Assembly (NCBI RefSeq): GCF_040549525.1
Contig: NZ_JBEPTM010000001.1
Coordinates: forward strand, 434,001 to 498,000
Reading direction: 5' to 3'
Source: Lacisediminihabitans sp040549525
GTDB lineage: Bacteria > Actinomycetota > Actinomycetes > Actinomycetales > Microbacteriaceae
DNA length: 64,000 bases
Part shown: positions 1 to 7,968 of the stretch, piece by piece
How the letters are laid out: the number at the start of each line of letters is the position of its first letter
Numbering within the stretch: position 1 is the first letter of the stretch
Made by a program: the position numbers and the translations under genes
The notes under the pieces: model-generated
What the model was told of the DNA's origin: nothing
The model's input: the letters and a program-made list of their open reading frames with translations, nothing else
Database searches by the model: none

Positions 1-2
1 TG

Positions 3-485
3 CTGCTCCTCGAGCAGCCGTTCGTGGAGGACGACATCCGCTCACACGTCTATCTGGCCGCCGCCATCTCCACTCCGGTGTGCCTCGACGAGTCGATCGT
101 CAACACCGAGCTCGCGCTCGACGCGATCGATCGTGGCGCAACCAGCATCATCAACATCAAGGCGGGCCGCATGGGTGGCTACCTCGAGGCGCTCGCCCTC
201 CACGATGCGTGCGTCGAGCAGGGCGTTCCGGTCTGGTGCGGAGGGATGCTGGAGACCGGAGTGGGCCGGGCCGCGAATGTCGCCCTCGCCGCGCTGCCCG
301 GATTCACGCTGCCGGGCGACACCTCGGCATCCGACCGTTACTTCGCTGAGGACCTCACCGAGCCGTTCGTGCTCCACGACGGTCGGCTCTCCGTGCCGAC
401 CGGTCCGGGGAGCGGAGTGACGGTGCGAGAAGAGCTGCTCGGAGCCTGGGCACAGCGACCGGTCGAGGTTCTGCGCGCGGGCTGA
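3..485 (+). CDS. menC: o-succinylbenzoate synthase / N-acylamino acid racemase family protein (3' part)
   Basis: Only the last 160 residues are in the window; the gene begins upstream. The reading frame is open from base 3. It has enolase-superfamily C-terminal barrel features: an EQP strand end at the left edge, CLDES with a metal-binding aspartate, INIKAGRMGG with the catalytic lysine strand, and GGMLETGVGR near the end of the barrel. The combination matches the OSBS/NSAR subgroup, whose usual role in bacteria with menaquinone is dehydration of SHCHC to o-succinylbenzoate. Some relatives racemise N-acylamino acids instead, and the sequence here cannot separate the two. It ends 230 bp before the next gene, with two palindromic repeats in the gap. 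Confidence 0.8.
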   Translation: MLLEQPFVEDDIRSHVYLAAAISTPVCLDESIVNTELALDAIDRGATSIINIKAGRMGGYLEALALHDACVEQGVPVWCGGMLETGVGRAANVALAALPGFTLPGDTSASDRYFAEDLTEPFVLHDGRLSVPTGPGSGVTVREELLGAWAQRPVEVLRAG

Positions 486-507
486 GCGGTCGGACTCGCC
501 CGCCCAA

Positions 508-555
508 CCGTCACAGGTTGCTCGTTGGGCGCTGCGGGGGAGCAGTTTGTGACGG
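508..555. repeat. REP-like palindrome, copy 1
   Basis: A 48-bp imperfect palindrome: CCGTCACAGGTTGCTC pairs with GAGCAGTTTGTGACGG at 14 of 16 positions around a GC-rich loop. A near-identical copy lies at 601-648 (two mismatches). The pair lies downstream of the menC-like gene, so it could also act in RNA 3'-end formation, but there is no T tract. Confidence 0.7.
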
Positions 556-600
556 GTCGGCGGCCACGGGCGCTGGCGGTGGGAGTGGGCGGCGCTCGAT

Positions 601-648
601 CCGTCACAGGTTGCTCGTTGGGCTCTGTGGGGGAGCAGTTTGTGACGG
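601..648. repeat. REP-like palindrome, copy 2
   Basis: Second copy of the 48-bp palindrome at 508-555, in the same orientation and 93 bp away. It ends 70 bp before the start of the HerA-like gene, so it may sit in that gene's promoter region. Confidence 0.7.
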
Positions 649-717
649 GTGGGCGGGCCCGTCCGCGCAGGCCGAGCAACTGTAGAGCCTGACGGAGTGG
701 GTCAGTATGCTGGCGAC

Positions 718-2553
718 ATGACGGATGCTGCTGCCCTGGTCGAAGCTGCGAAGAAGGCCCTTGCAGATGCCGAGGCGGCCCTCGCGAAGGAAAGAGCCAG
801 CGCTCCAGCCGCGCCCGCGCAGCCGCCAGCCGCGCCCCCGTCGACGGCGCCGGCAGACGCACCCACGCAGCCGGCCGCAGCACCAGCCAACCCTCTCGAT
901 GCGTCCGCTGCACCAGCGAGTCCGCCCGACGCGCCCCCTTCTCCCGCTGGGCCCCTCGATGCCGCCGCCGTCGAGGTGATCCGTTCCGGCTACGCGTTCA
1001 GCGGCACCGTGCTGGAGATCGGCGCCCTCGTCAACGGTGATGCGCAGCCGCAGGTGCAGGTGCGCATCCCGATCGCGATGCTCAATCGGCACGGCCTCGT
1101 CGCGGGAGCCACCGGCACCGGCAAGACCCGCACCCTGCAGGTTCTCGCCGAGCAGCTCGCCGCGGCGGGAGTGCCCGTTTTCGCGGCGGACATCAAGGGC
1201 GACCTGTCCGGGGTGGCGACGGCCGGCGCGGAGAATCCCAAGCTCATCGATCGCACCAACGGCATCGGGCAGCACTGGACCGGAGCATCCTTCCCCACCG
1301 AGTATTTCGCCCTCGGAGGAGTGGGAAAGGGGGTGCCCGTCCGCGCCACAGTCTCGGGTTTCGGCCCATTGCTGCTCTCGAAGGTGCTCGGCCTCAACGG
1401 CACCCAGGAGTCCTCTCTCGGGCTGGTGTTCCACTACGCGGCTCAGGCCGGGCTGCCGCTCGTCGATCTCTCCGATCTTCGAGCCGTGCTCAGCTATCTC
1501 ACCAGTGCCGACGGCAAGGGCGAGCTCACCGGTCTCGGCGGTCTCTCGAGCGCAACGGTCGGGGTGATCCTGCGGGAGCTGATCACCTTCGCCGACCAGG
1601 GCGCCGACGTGTTCTTCGGAGAGCCCGAGATCGACACCGCCGACTTCCTCCGCACCCACCCAGATGGCCGCGGGATCATCAGCCTGCTCGAGGTTCCCGG
1701 GGTGCAGGACAAGCCCGAGCTGTACTCCACCTTCCTGATGTGGCTGCTCGCCGACCTCTTCAACGACCTGCCGGAGGTCGGAGACCTCGACAAGCCCAAA
1801 CTCGTGTTCTTCTTCGACGAGGCCCATCTGCTCTTCAAGAACGCATCGAAGGACTTTCTCGACTCGATCACCCAGACGGTGCGGCTCATCCGCTCGAAAG
1901 GGGTCGGCATCGTCTTCGTGACCCAGACGCCCAAGGATGTGCCCGGGGACGTGCTCGCCCAGCTCGGATCGCGCATCCAGCACCAATTGCGTGCCTTCAC
2001 CCCGGATGACGCGAAGGCTCTCAAGGCGACGGTCTCCACCTACCCGAACTCCGACTACGACCTTGGGAGCGTGCTCACCACCCTCGCCACCGGGGAGGCC
2101 ATCGTCACGGTCATGGGCGAGAAGGGCGCACCGACACCGGTCGCGTGGACACGGCTGCGGGCGCCACAGGGCGCGATGTCGCCGAGCGCTCCGGAGCTGA
2201 TCGAGGCGACGATCGCGTCATCCGCTCTTCTGCCCAAGTACGGGACGGCGATCGACAACGAATCGGCCAAGGAGATGCTCGGCCGCAAACTCGAGGCGGC
2301 GGCCGCGACGGCGGCGGCGGCACACACCGCGGCCGAGCAGGCGACGGCGGCGAAACAGCAGCAGGCCGATTACGAGCGGATGCTGCGCGATGCCAAGAAG
2401 TCCCAGCCGCGCGCCTCCTCGACCACGAGCCGCCGGGCACCGGCCCCGCGCGCGGAGAAGAATCCGATCACCGACTTCCTCGGATCATCCGCCGGCAAGT
2501 CGATAGTGAACTCGGTGGTGAAGGGCATCTTCGGCACGCTGCGCCGTCGCTGA
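718..2553 (+). CDS. HerA/DUF853-type P-loop ATPase
   Basis: A 611-residue protein of the HerA-FtsK superfamily, DUF853 branch. It starts with an Ala/Pro-rich low-complexity region (about residues 10-80). The Walker A motif GATGTGKTRT lies near residue 135 and a Walker B-like KLVFFFDEAHLL follows about 225 residues later. QTPKDVPGDVLAQLGSRIQH is the conserved arginine-finger region of this family. The C-terminus is basic and ends in a short hydrophobic stretch. I placed the start at the ATG at 718, because upstream in-frame codons lie in the palindromic repeat. The family acts as an oligomeric DNA translocase or ATPase; the exact substrate is unknown and no NurA-type nuclease lies beside it. 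Confidence 0.85.
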   Translation: MTDAAALVEAAKKALADAEAALAKERASAPAAPAQPPAAPPSTAPADAPTQPAAAPANPLDASAAPASPPDAPPSPAGPLDAAAVEVIRSGYAFSGTVLEIGALVNGDAQPQVQVRIPIAMLNRHGLVAGATGTGKTRTLQVLAEQLAAAGVPVFAADIKGDLSGVATAGAENPKLIDRTNGIGQHWTGASFPTEYFALGGVGKGVPVRATVSGFGPLLLSKVLGLNGTQESSLGLVFHYAAQAGLPLVDLSDLRAVLSYLTSADGKGELTGLGGLSSATVGVILRELITFADQGADVFFGEPEIDTADFLRTHPDGRGIISLLEVPGVQDKPELYSTFLMWLLADLFNDLPEVGDLDKPKLVFFFDEAHLLFKNASKDFLDSITQTVRLIRSKGVGIVFVTQTPKDVPGDVLAQLGSRIQHQLRAFTPDDAKALKATVSTYPNSDYDLGSVLTTLATGEAIVTVMGEKGAPTPVAWTRLRAPQGAMSPSAPELIEATIASSALLPKYGTAIDNESAKEMLGRKLEAAAATAAAAHTAAEQATAAKQQQADYERMLRDAKKSQPRASSTTSRRAPAPRAEKNPITDFLGSSAGKSIVNSVVKGIFGTLRRR

Positions 2554-2571
2554 GACGGTCGGAGGCACGCC

Positions 2572-3204
2572 TCAGGCGACGATGGGCAGCCCGAGCAGCA
2601 CCATGAGGCCGAGCACGATCCCGATGCAGGCCAGGCCGATCAGCACGATGACGCCGATGGCGAGACTGCGGCGGTTCTCGAACCAGTAGGCGGTTCCCGA
2701 ATACAGCTCGAAGAACTGCTTCGAGGTGAGCGGCTCGGCAGGTTCCTCGAGAGGAGTGCCGATCGCGGTCGCGGCCTGGCGCATGGACTCTTCGGTCCAG
2801 AAGACTCCGCGCATTCGCAGGATCCGCTCCCCGCGGGCGTTGCGCAGAATCAGTTGAGGGAGAGTCTCGCTCGACGAGGAACTGAAGGTCTGGGCGAGGA
2901 CCATCGACTTCACCTCCGAGATCGGGGTGACCACCGGGCGCCGGAAGAACCCACGTTCGGTGAAGTGATCGGCTGAGATGACCACATAGGTCGTCCTCAG
3001 GAGGTAGAGACCCACGAAGAACAGAACGATGACGAGAGCCTCGGTGATCGCTGACACCAGCCAGGACCCGCTGGGAAGGCCGAGGGTGATCAGCATCGCG
3101 AGGATCGGGATCGGCACGATGATGAAGATCAGGATGCCGCTCCACAGGAGGCTGCGCCGAGGGCGAAGCCAGACATCGACGTTACTGTCGTTCGTCACCG
3201 ACAC
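2572..3204 (-). CDS. Membrane protein with PH-like domain
   Basis: A 210-residue protein read leftward, convergent with the HerA-like ATPase. Two transmembrane helices lie near residues 18-60, then a bacterial PH-like segment (YVVISADHFTERGF, PVVTPISEVKSMVLAQ) and a C-terminal pair of hydrophobic stretches after residue 175. The GTG start at 3204 is chosen because GGGGAG stands five bases upstream; a longer open frame continues through the tRNA-Ser and SRP RNA genes and cannot be coding there. Function unknown; PH-like membrane proteins of this kind are common in Actinobacteria. Confidence 0.7.
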   Translation of the reverse strand: MSVTNDSNVDVWLRPRRSLLWSGILIFIIVPIPILAMLITLGLPSGSWLVSAITEALVIVLFFVGLYLLRTTYVVISADHFTERGFFRRPVVTPISEVKSMVLAQTFSSSSSETLPQLILRNARGERILRMRGVFWTEESMRQAATAIGTPLEEPAEPLTSKQFFELYSGTAYWFENRRSLAIGVIVLIGLACIGIVLGLMVLLGLPIVA

Positions 3205-3321
3205 GCGATCTCCCCGAAAGCGCCGATCACTGGCGCAGCGACAGGGCCATGTCGATTCCAGCGCTCCTAGTAGCGCTGTACTTCCGTCCGATTCCCGTCG
3301 GGCGCGGTGACATGTCCTGCG

Positions 3322-3406
3322 CGGAGAATGGGGGATTCGAACCCCCGAGGGCTTGCACCCAACACGCTTTCCAAGCGTGCGCCATAGGCCACTAGGCGAA
3401 TTCTCC
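3322..3406 (-). tRNA. tRNA-Ser (GGA)
   Basis: A class II tRNA of 85 nt on the minus strand. The acceptor stem GGAGAAT pairs with ATTCTCC, the anticodon arm GCACGCTTGGAAAGCGTG gives anticodon GGA, a long variable arm follows, and the T arm reads GGGGGTTCGAATCCCCC. The discriminator base is G, as in serine tRNAs. CCA is not encoded. Confidence 0.95.
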
Positions 3407-3550
3407 TGGGCGGCCCGAGCTTCAGGCCTCGCAATATCGTACCCGACCCGGACCCGGACCGGGGCCGAGGACGATCGCGGGCCCCATACGGTAGCGACGC
3501 TCACCTCGGGCCGCACATCACGCCGTCTGATCTGACCGGCTAAACTGTCA

Positions 3551-3645
3551 GTGGCTCCTCGCGTGGCGCCATCCAGGCCAACTCCCCCAGGACGGAAACG
3601 TAGCAAGGGTAACCGGGCTCTGGCGGGTGCGCGAGGAGTCACTTC
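3551..3645 (+). ncRNA. ffs: Small bacterial SRP RNA (4.5S type)
   Basis: The conserved apical domain is present: GGACGGAAACGTAGCA with a GGAA tetraloop and the AGCA symmetric-loop side. The closing helix pairs GTGGCTCCTCGCG (3551-3563) with the CGCGAGGAGTCAC end near 3643. Length of about 95 nt is normal for the short SRP RNA. It works with Ffh in co-translational membrane targeting. It lies 62 bp before pta. Confidence 0.92.
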
Positions 3646-3707
3646 AGTTAAGGGCACTTCAGTTGCGGGCACGGCCACCGCACACCTGTGGAGCCTAGGC
3701 TGGCCTC

Positions 3708-5804
3708 GTGACCCGCAGCATCTACATCACCTCCATCGAGGGGCATGCCGGCAAGTCGACGGTGGCCCTCGGAATGCTCGACACCCTCAGCCATGAGACC
3801 GAACGGGTTGGGGTGTTCCGCCCGGTCGCCCGCTCGAGTGACGAGCGCGACTACGTGCTCGAGATGCTGCTCGCCCACGATGGCGTCGACCTGGACTACG
3901 ACGAGTGCGTCGGGGTGAGCTACGACGACGTGCACACCGATCCGGAAGCAGCCCTCAGCGAGATCGTGTCGCGCTTCAAGGCGGTCGAGAGGCAGTGTGA
4001 CGCCGTCGTCATCCTCGGTTCGGACTACACGGATGTCGGCAGCCCCACCGAGCTCGGATTCAACGCGCGCATCGCCGCCAACCTCGGGGCCCCGGTGCTC
4101 CTCGTCCTCGGCGGACAGCAATCGGATGCCGCGGGCAGTCGCAGCCCCGACGACCTGCGCCAGGTCTTCACCCTCGCCCGCCAGGAGCTGGACAGCGCCC
4201 ACGCCCACGTGCTCGGCATCGTGGTCAACCGTGCCGATCCGCAGCGGATCGACGAGATCGTCGCGGCGGTGGAGGAGGAGAGCGATCGATTGCCGGTCTG
4301 GGCCATCCCGGAAGACCGCTTCCTCATCGCCCCGAGCATCGCCTCGCTCATGGAGGCCGTCGACGGCACCCTGATCAAGGGCGACCCCGCACTCTTGGGC
4401 CGGGAATCGCTCGGCGTCGTCGTCGCCGCCATGTCGATGGAGAACGTGCTCACCCGCCTCATCGAAGGCGGAGTGGTCGTGGTGCCGGGGGACCGGGCCG
4501 ATGTGCTGCTGGCGGTGCTCATGGCGAACGCGGCCGAGACCTTCCCCTCCGTCTCCGCGATCATCCTCAACGGCGGCTTCGAGATGCTGCCGCAGATCGC
4601 GCTGCTCATCGACGGACTGGACAACTCGCTTCCGATCATCCGCAATTCGCTCGGTACCTACGACACGGCCCTGCGGATCACGCAGACCCGGGGGCGCCTC
4701 GCCCCCGAATCGCCCCGCAAGTACGACACCGCGCTCGCGCTCTTCGAACAGCACGTCGATGCCGATGTGCTGCTACGCCTGCTCGATGTGAGTCGCTCCG
4801 ATGTGGTGACGCCGCTCATGTTCGAATACGACCTGCTCGACCGGGCGCGCGCGAATCCCCAGCACATCGTGCTGCCGGAGGGTACCGACGACCGAATCCT
4901 GCGGGCGGCCTCCACACTGTTGCGCCGAGGGGTCGCTCGCCTCACGATCCTCGGTGACGAGTCGGAGATCCGGGCGCGGGCCACCGATCTCGGCCTCGAC
5001 ATCGCGGAGGCCGCCATCCTGAGCCCGTTCGATCCGGAGCTGCGGGAGCGGTTCGCCGAGGAATACGCACGGCTGCGCGCCCACAAGGGAATGCGACTCG
5101 AGGAGGCCCGCGAGACCGTCACCGATGTCTCCTACTTCGGCACGATGATGGTGCACCTCGGGCTTGCCGATGGGATGGTCTCGGGTGCCGCCCACACCAC
5201 GGCGCACACCATCCGTCCCGGTTTCGAGATCATCAAGACCAATCCCGGGGTCTCGGTCGTCTCGAGTGTCTTCCTGATGTGTCTGGAGGATCGCGTGCTC
5301 GTCTACGGCGACTGTGCGGTGAACCCGGATCCGAATGCCGACCAGCTCGCCGACATCGCGATCTCCTCGGCGACCACCGCCCAGCAGTTCCAGATCGAGC
5401 CGCGGATCGCCATGCTGTCGTACTCGACCGGAGCCTCCGGTGCCGGTGCCGACGTCGACAAGGTGCGCACTGCCACGGAGCTGGTGCGCTCGCGCCGGCC
5501 GGACCTGCTCGTTGAGGGGCCGATCCAGTATGACGCCGCCGTCGACGTGGCCGTCGGCAAGTCGAAGATGCCGGATTCGCAGGTGGCCGGCCGGGCGACA
5601 GTCTTCATCTTCCCCGACCTCAACACCGGCAACAACACCTACAAGGCCGTTCAGCGCAGCGCCGGCGCGGTGGCGATCGGTCCGGTACTTCAGGGCCTCC
5701 GCAAGCCGATCAACGACCTGTCGCGCGGCGCGCTGGTGCAGGACATCGTGAACACGGTGGCCATCACCGCGATCCAGGCCCAGACGCTGTCGCAGGTCGA
5801 GTAG
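3708..5804 (+). CDS. pta: Phosphate acetyltransferase
   Basis: A 698-residue long-form Pta that interconverts acetyl-CoA and acetyl phosphate. The N-terminal third is a P-loop/dethiobiotin-synthetase-like domain (HAGKSTVALG near residue 15), the middle carries a DRTGG-like regulatory domain (about 215-330), and the catalytic PTA domain fills the last 330 residues (HIVLPEGTDDRILRAA, YSTGASGAGADVDKV, FPDLNTGNNTYKAVQRS). The GTG start directly precedes MTRSIYITSIEG. The stop codon TAG lies inside the first unit of a 27-bp repeat. ackA follows 100 bp downstream in the same direction, the usual pairing. Confidence 0.97.
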   Translation: MTRSIYITSIEGHAGKSTVALGMLDTLSHETERVGVFRPVARSSDERDYVLEMLLAHDGVDLDYDECVGVSYDDVHTDPEAALSEIVSRFKAVERQCDAVVILGSDYTDVGSPTELGFNARIAANLGAPVLLVLGGQQSDAAGSRSPDDLRQVFTLARQELDSAHAHVLGIVVNRADPQRIDEIVAAVEEESDRLPVWAIPEDRFLIAPSIASLMEAVDGTLIKGDPALLGRESLGVVVAAMSMENVLTRLIEGGVVVVPGDRADVLLAVLMANAAETFPSVSAIILNGGFEMLPQIALLIDGLDNSLPIIRNSLGTYDTALRITQTRGRLAPESPRKYDTALALFEQHVDADVLLRLLDVSRSDVVTPLMFEYDLLDRARANPQHIVLPEGTDDRILRAASTLLRRGVARLTILGDESEIRARATDLGLDIAEAAILSPFDPELRERFAEEYARLRAHKGMRLEEARETVTDVSYFGTMMVHLGLADGMVSGAAHTTAHTIRPGFEIIKTNPGVSVVSSVFLMCLEDRVLVYGDCAVNPDPNADQLADIAISSATTAQQFQIEPRIAMLSYSTGASGAGADVDKVRTATELVRSRRPDLLVEGPIQYDAAVDVAVGKSKMPDSQVAGRATVFIFPDLNTGNNTYKAVQRSAGAVAIGPVLQGLRKPINDLSRGALVQDIVNTVAITAIQAQTLSQVE

Positions 5805-5884
5805 TGCGCGAATACCCCGCAGGTCGAGTAGCGAGCGAATACCCTGCTGGTCGAGTAGCGAGCGCCAGCGAGCGTGTCGAGACC
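5794..5884. repeat. 27-bp tandem repeat ending in a REP-like palindrome
   Basis: Units beginning AGGTCGAGTAG at 5794 and 5821, and TGGTCGAGTAG at 5848, are spaced 27 bp apart. The last unit continues into a palindrome: GGTCGAGTAGCGAGCG pairs with CGAGCGTGTCGAGACC. The first unit contains the last codons and the TAG stop of pta. Related sequence is found inside dnaX at 9142-9331, so this is a dispersed repeat family in this genome. Confidence 0.8.
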
Positions 5885-5904
5885 CCCATCCGAACGGACA
5901 CAGC

Positions 5905-7029
5905 GTGACCCAGATCTTCGTCGTCAACTCCGGCTCGTCCTCGATCAAATACCAGCTCATCGATGTCGAGACGGAGGCCGTGGCCCTCAGCGGGCTGATC
6001 GAACGGATCGGCGAGCCCGGTTCGAGCGTCGCGGATCACGAGGCCGGGATACGGCAGGTGCTCGGGACACTGGGGTCGGCGACGGAGATCGTCGCCGTCG
6101 GTCATCGGGTCGTGCACGGAGGGTCGATCTTCGATCGCGCCACGCTCATCACCGGCGAGGTCGAGTCCCAGATCGACGATCTCGCCGCCCTCGCGCCTCT
6201 TCACAACCCGGCGAACCTGCAGGGCATCCGGGCAGCGAAGAAGGCGCTGCCGGAGGTGCCCCACGTGGCCGTTTTCGACACGGCGTTCCACCAGACGCTT
6301 CCCCCGGCGGCTTACACCTACGCGATCGATGCGGAGCTCGCGAAGAAGCATCAGGTGCGGCGCTACGGCTTCCACGGCACCTCGCACAAGTACGTCTCCG
6401 AGCAGGCAGCGCTCTTCCTCGACCGGCCCCTCTCCGAGCTCAAGAGCATCGTGCTGCACCTCGGTAACGGGGCATCCGTGGCCGCCATCGACGGCGGGGT
6501 CTCGGTAGAGACGAGCATGGGGATGACGCCGCTCGAGGGGCTCGTGATGGGCACCCGCTCGGGCGATGTCGATCCGGCTGTGCTCATCCACCTGCACCGC
6601 CAGGCCGGTCTCGATTTCGACGAACTCGACACCCTGCTCAATCGGGGGAGTGGACTTCTCGGACTCACCGGCAGCGGCGACATGCGCGATGTCCAGGATG
6701 CCGCCTCGCAAGGGGACGCGACGGCCGAGGCCGCGCTCGCCGTCTACCGGCATCGCGTTCGGCGCTACATCGGCGCCTACATCGCCCACTTGGGGGGCCT
6801 CGACGCGCTCGTGTTCACCGCCGGAGTCGGGGAGAACAATGTCCTTTTGCGTCGTCGCACCCTCGCCGGGCTGGAGTTCCTCGGAATCTCGATCGACCAC
6901 GACCGCAACGAACTCGTCTCGAAGAAGGCGCGCTTCATCTCCCCGGATGGTTCGCCCGTCGCCGTGCTGGTGATCCCCACCAACGAGGAGCTGGAGATCG
7001 CCCGGCAGGTGTTCTCTCTCGTTCGCTGA
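5905..7029 (+). CDS. ackA: Acetate kinase
   Basis: A 374-residue ASKHA-fold kinase that converts acetyl phosphate and ADP into acetate and ATP. Visible motifs are NSGSSSIKYQ at the N-terminus, VGHRVVHGG, VFDTAFHQTLP, RRYGFHGTSHKYVS, LHLGNGAS and FTAGVGENN. It is slightly shorter than the common length of about 400 residues, but all motifs are present. GTG at 5905 is the start. It forms the acetate pathway with pta; acs at 28558-30528 gives the opposing acetate-activation route. Confidence 0.97.
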   Translation: MTQIFVVNSGSSSIKYQLIDVETEAVALSGLIERIGEPGSSVADHEAGIRQVLGTLGSATEIVAVGHRVVHGGSIFDRATLITGEVESQIDDLAALAPLHNPANLQGIRAAKKALPEVPHVAVFDTAFHQTLPPAAYTYAIDAELAKKHQVRRYGFHGTSHKYVSEQAALFLDRPLSELKSIVLHLGNGASVAAIDGGVSVETSMGMTPLEGLVMGTRSGDVDPAVLIHLHRQAGLDFDELDTLLNRGSGLLGLTGSGDMRDVQDAASQGDATAEAALAVYRHRVRRYIGAYIAHLGGLDALVFTAGVGENNVLLRRRTLAGLEFLGISIDHDRNELVSKKARFISPDGSPVAVLVIPTNEELEIARQVFSLVR

Positions 7030-7063
7030 CGTCGCCCGAACCTTGTTGCCACCCGTTAACGGC

Positions 7064-7085
7064 GGGCGAGCGGTAGCGCTCGCCC
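7064..7085. terminator. Hairpin between convergent ackA and the SDR-like gene
   Basis: GGGCGAGCG (7064-7072) and CGCTCGCCC (7077-7085) form a 9-bp perfect stem with a GTAG loop. It lies between two convergent genes. There is no T tract, as is common for terminators in high-GC actinobacteria. Confidence 0.5.
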
Positions 7086-7094
7086 CGCGCTCGG

Positions 7095-7742
7095 CTAGAG
7101 AGCGCCGAGCGCCTCGACGATGGGCGTGGAACCGGACGTCACCTCGAATTGGCGACCGACGGCGGTGCCCCCGACCAGCAGCGCGCTCACCAGAGCCGCG
7201 ACATCCGCTCGGGGGATGCTACCGCGCGCGACCGACTCGCCCAGGGTTACGACACCGGCGGGATCCGAGTCGGTGAGGCTGCCCGGGCGCACGATGGTCC
7301 AGTCGAGGTCATGCTCGCGAACCGCGGCATCCGCCTCGCTCTTCGCTCGAAGGTAGACCTGGAATCCGTCGTCGGAGGAGGCGTCGAAGCCATCGGCGCC
7401 CATCGATGAGATCACTATCATTCGGCGCACCCCGGCCCGCACAGAGGCATCGGCAAGGAGGATCGCGCCGTCGCGATCCAGGGTCAGCTTGCGATCCGGA
7501 CCGCTGTCCGGTCCCGCTCCGGCGGCGAAGACTGTGGCATCTGCGCCCGTGAGCGCGACCGCCAGTTCGTCGATGGTCGAATGTTCGAGGTCGAGCACCA
7601 GTGGTGTGGCGCCGACAGCGCGTAGGTCGTCGGCCTGCTCGGGCTTTCGGATGATGCCCACCGGTTCGTGGCCGGCTTCGGCGAGCTGGCGGGAGAGTAG
7701 TAGGGCGATCTTGCCGTGTCCTCCGGCGATGACTATGCGCAT
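7095..7742 (-). CDS. NAD(P)-binding SDR-like protein
   Basis: A 215-residue Rossmann-fold protein of the atypical SDR (NAD(P)H-binding, YwnB/HSCARG-like) type. The nucleotide motif is IAGGHGKIALLLSRQLAEAG at the N-terminus; later come VFAAGAGPDSG, VISSMGAD and WTIVRPGSLTD. These proteins are usually putative epimerases, reductases or redox sensors, and the substrate cannot be told. The ATG at 7742 begins the conserved domain; the open frame continues upstream only through an inverted repeat. Confidence 0.8.
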   Translation of the reverse strand: MRIVIAGGHGKIALLLSRQLAEAGHEPVGIIRKPEQADDLRAVGATPLVLDLEHSTIDELAVALTGADATVFAAGAGPDSGPDRKLTLDRDGAILLADASVRAGVRRMIVISSMGADGFDASSDDGFQVYLRAKSEADAAVREHDLDWTIVRPGSLTDSDPAGVVTLGESVARGSIPRADVAALVSALLVGGTAVGRQFEVTSGSTPIVEALGAL

Positions 7743-7781
7743 GCCTCCACGGTACGCCGGTGTGCAGCCCGAGCCCCCCGG

Positions 7782-7871
7782 CATAACTCCTGCACTTTTC
7801 TCGTCGGGGCGGGAGGAACCCCGGATTTGCGGAACCGGCGCGCCCGTCGGCAGGATTCTGCAGGAGTTATG
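7782..7871. repeat. 90-bp element with perfect 13-bp terminal inverted repeats
   Basis: CATAACTCCTGCA at 7782-7794 is the exact reverse complement of TGCAGGAGTTATG at 7859-7871. The 64 bp between contain no gene. It lies between the divergent SDR-like gene and dnaX. It looks like a non-autonomous palindromic element, although a duplication at the insertion site is not evident. Confidence 0.6.
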
Positions 7872-7968
7872 CGGGCGGGATGGACGGCACCTCGCTCGCG
7901 GCGAACACCGGCCGCCGCTGGGGGCGAACGGCCCGGGTCGTGTCGTCTGCCCCGGGTAGTCTTGGCTG

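Noticed and set aside
604..1986. Long leftward frame opposite the HerA-like gene
   Set aside because: High-GC antisense shadow; low-complexity Arg/Glu/Gly composition and no motif, whereas the plus strand has Walker motifs.
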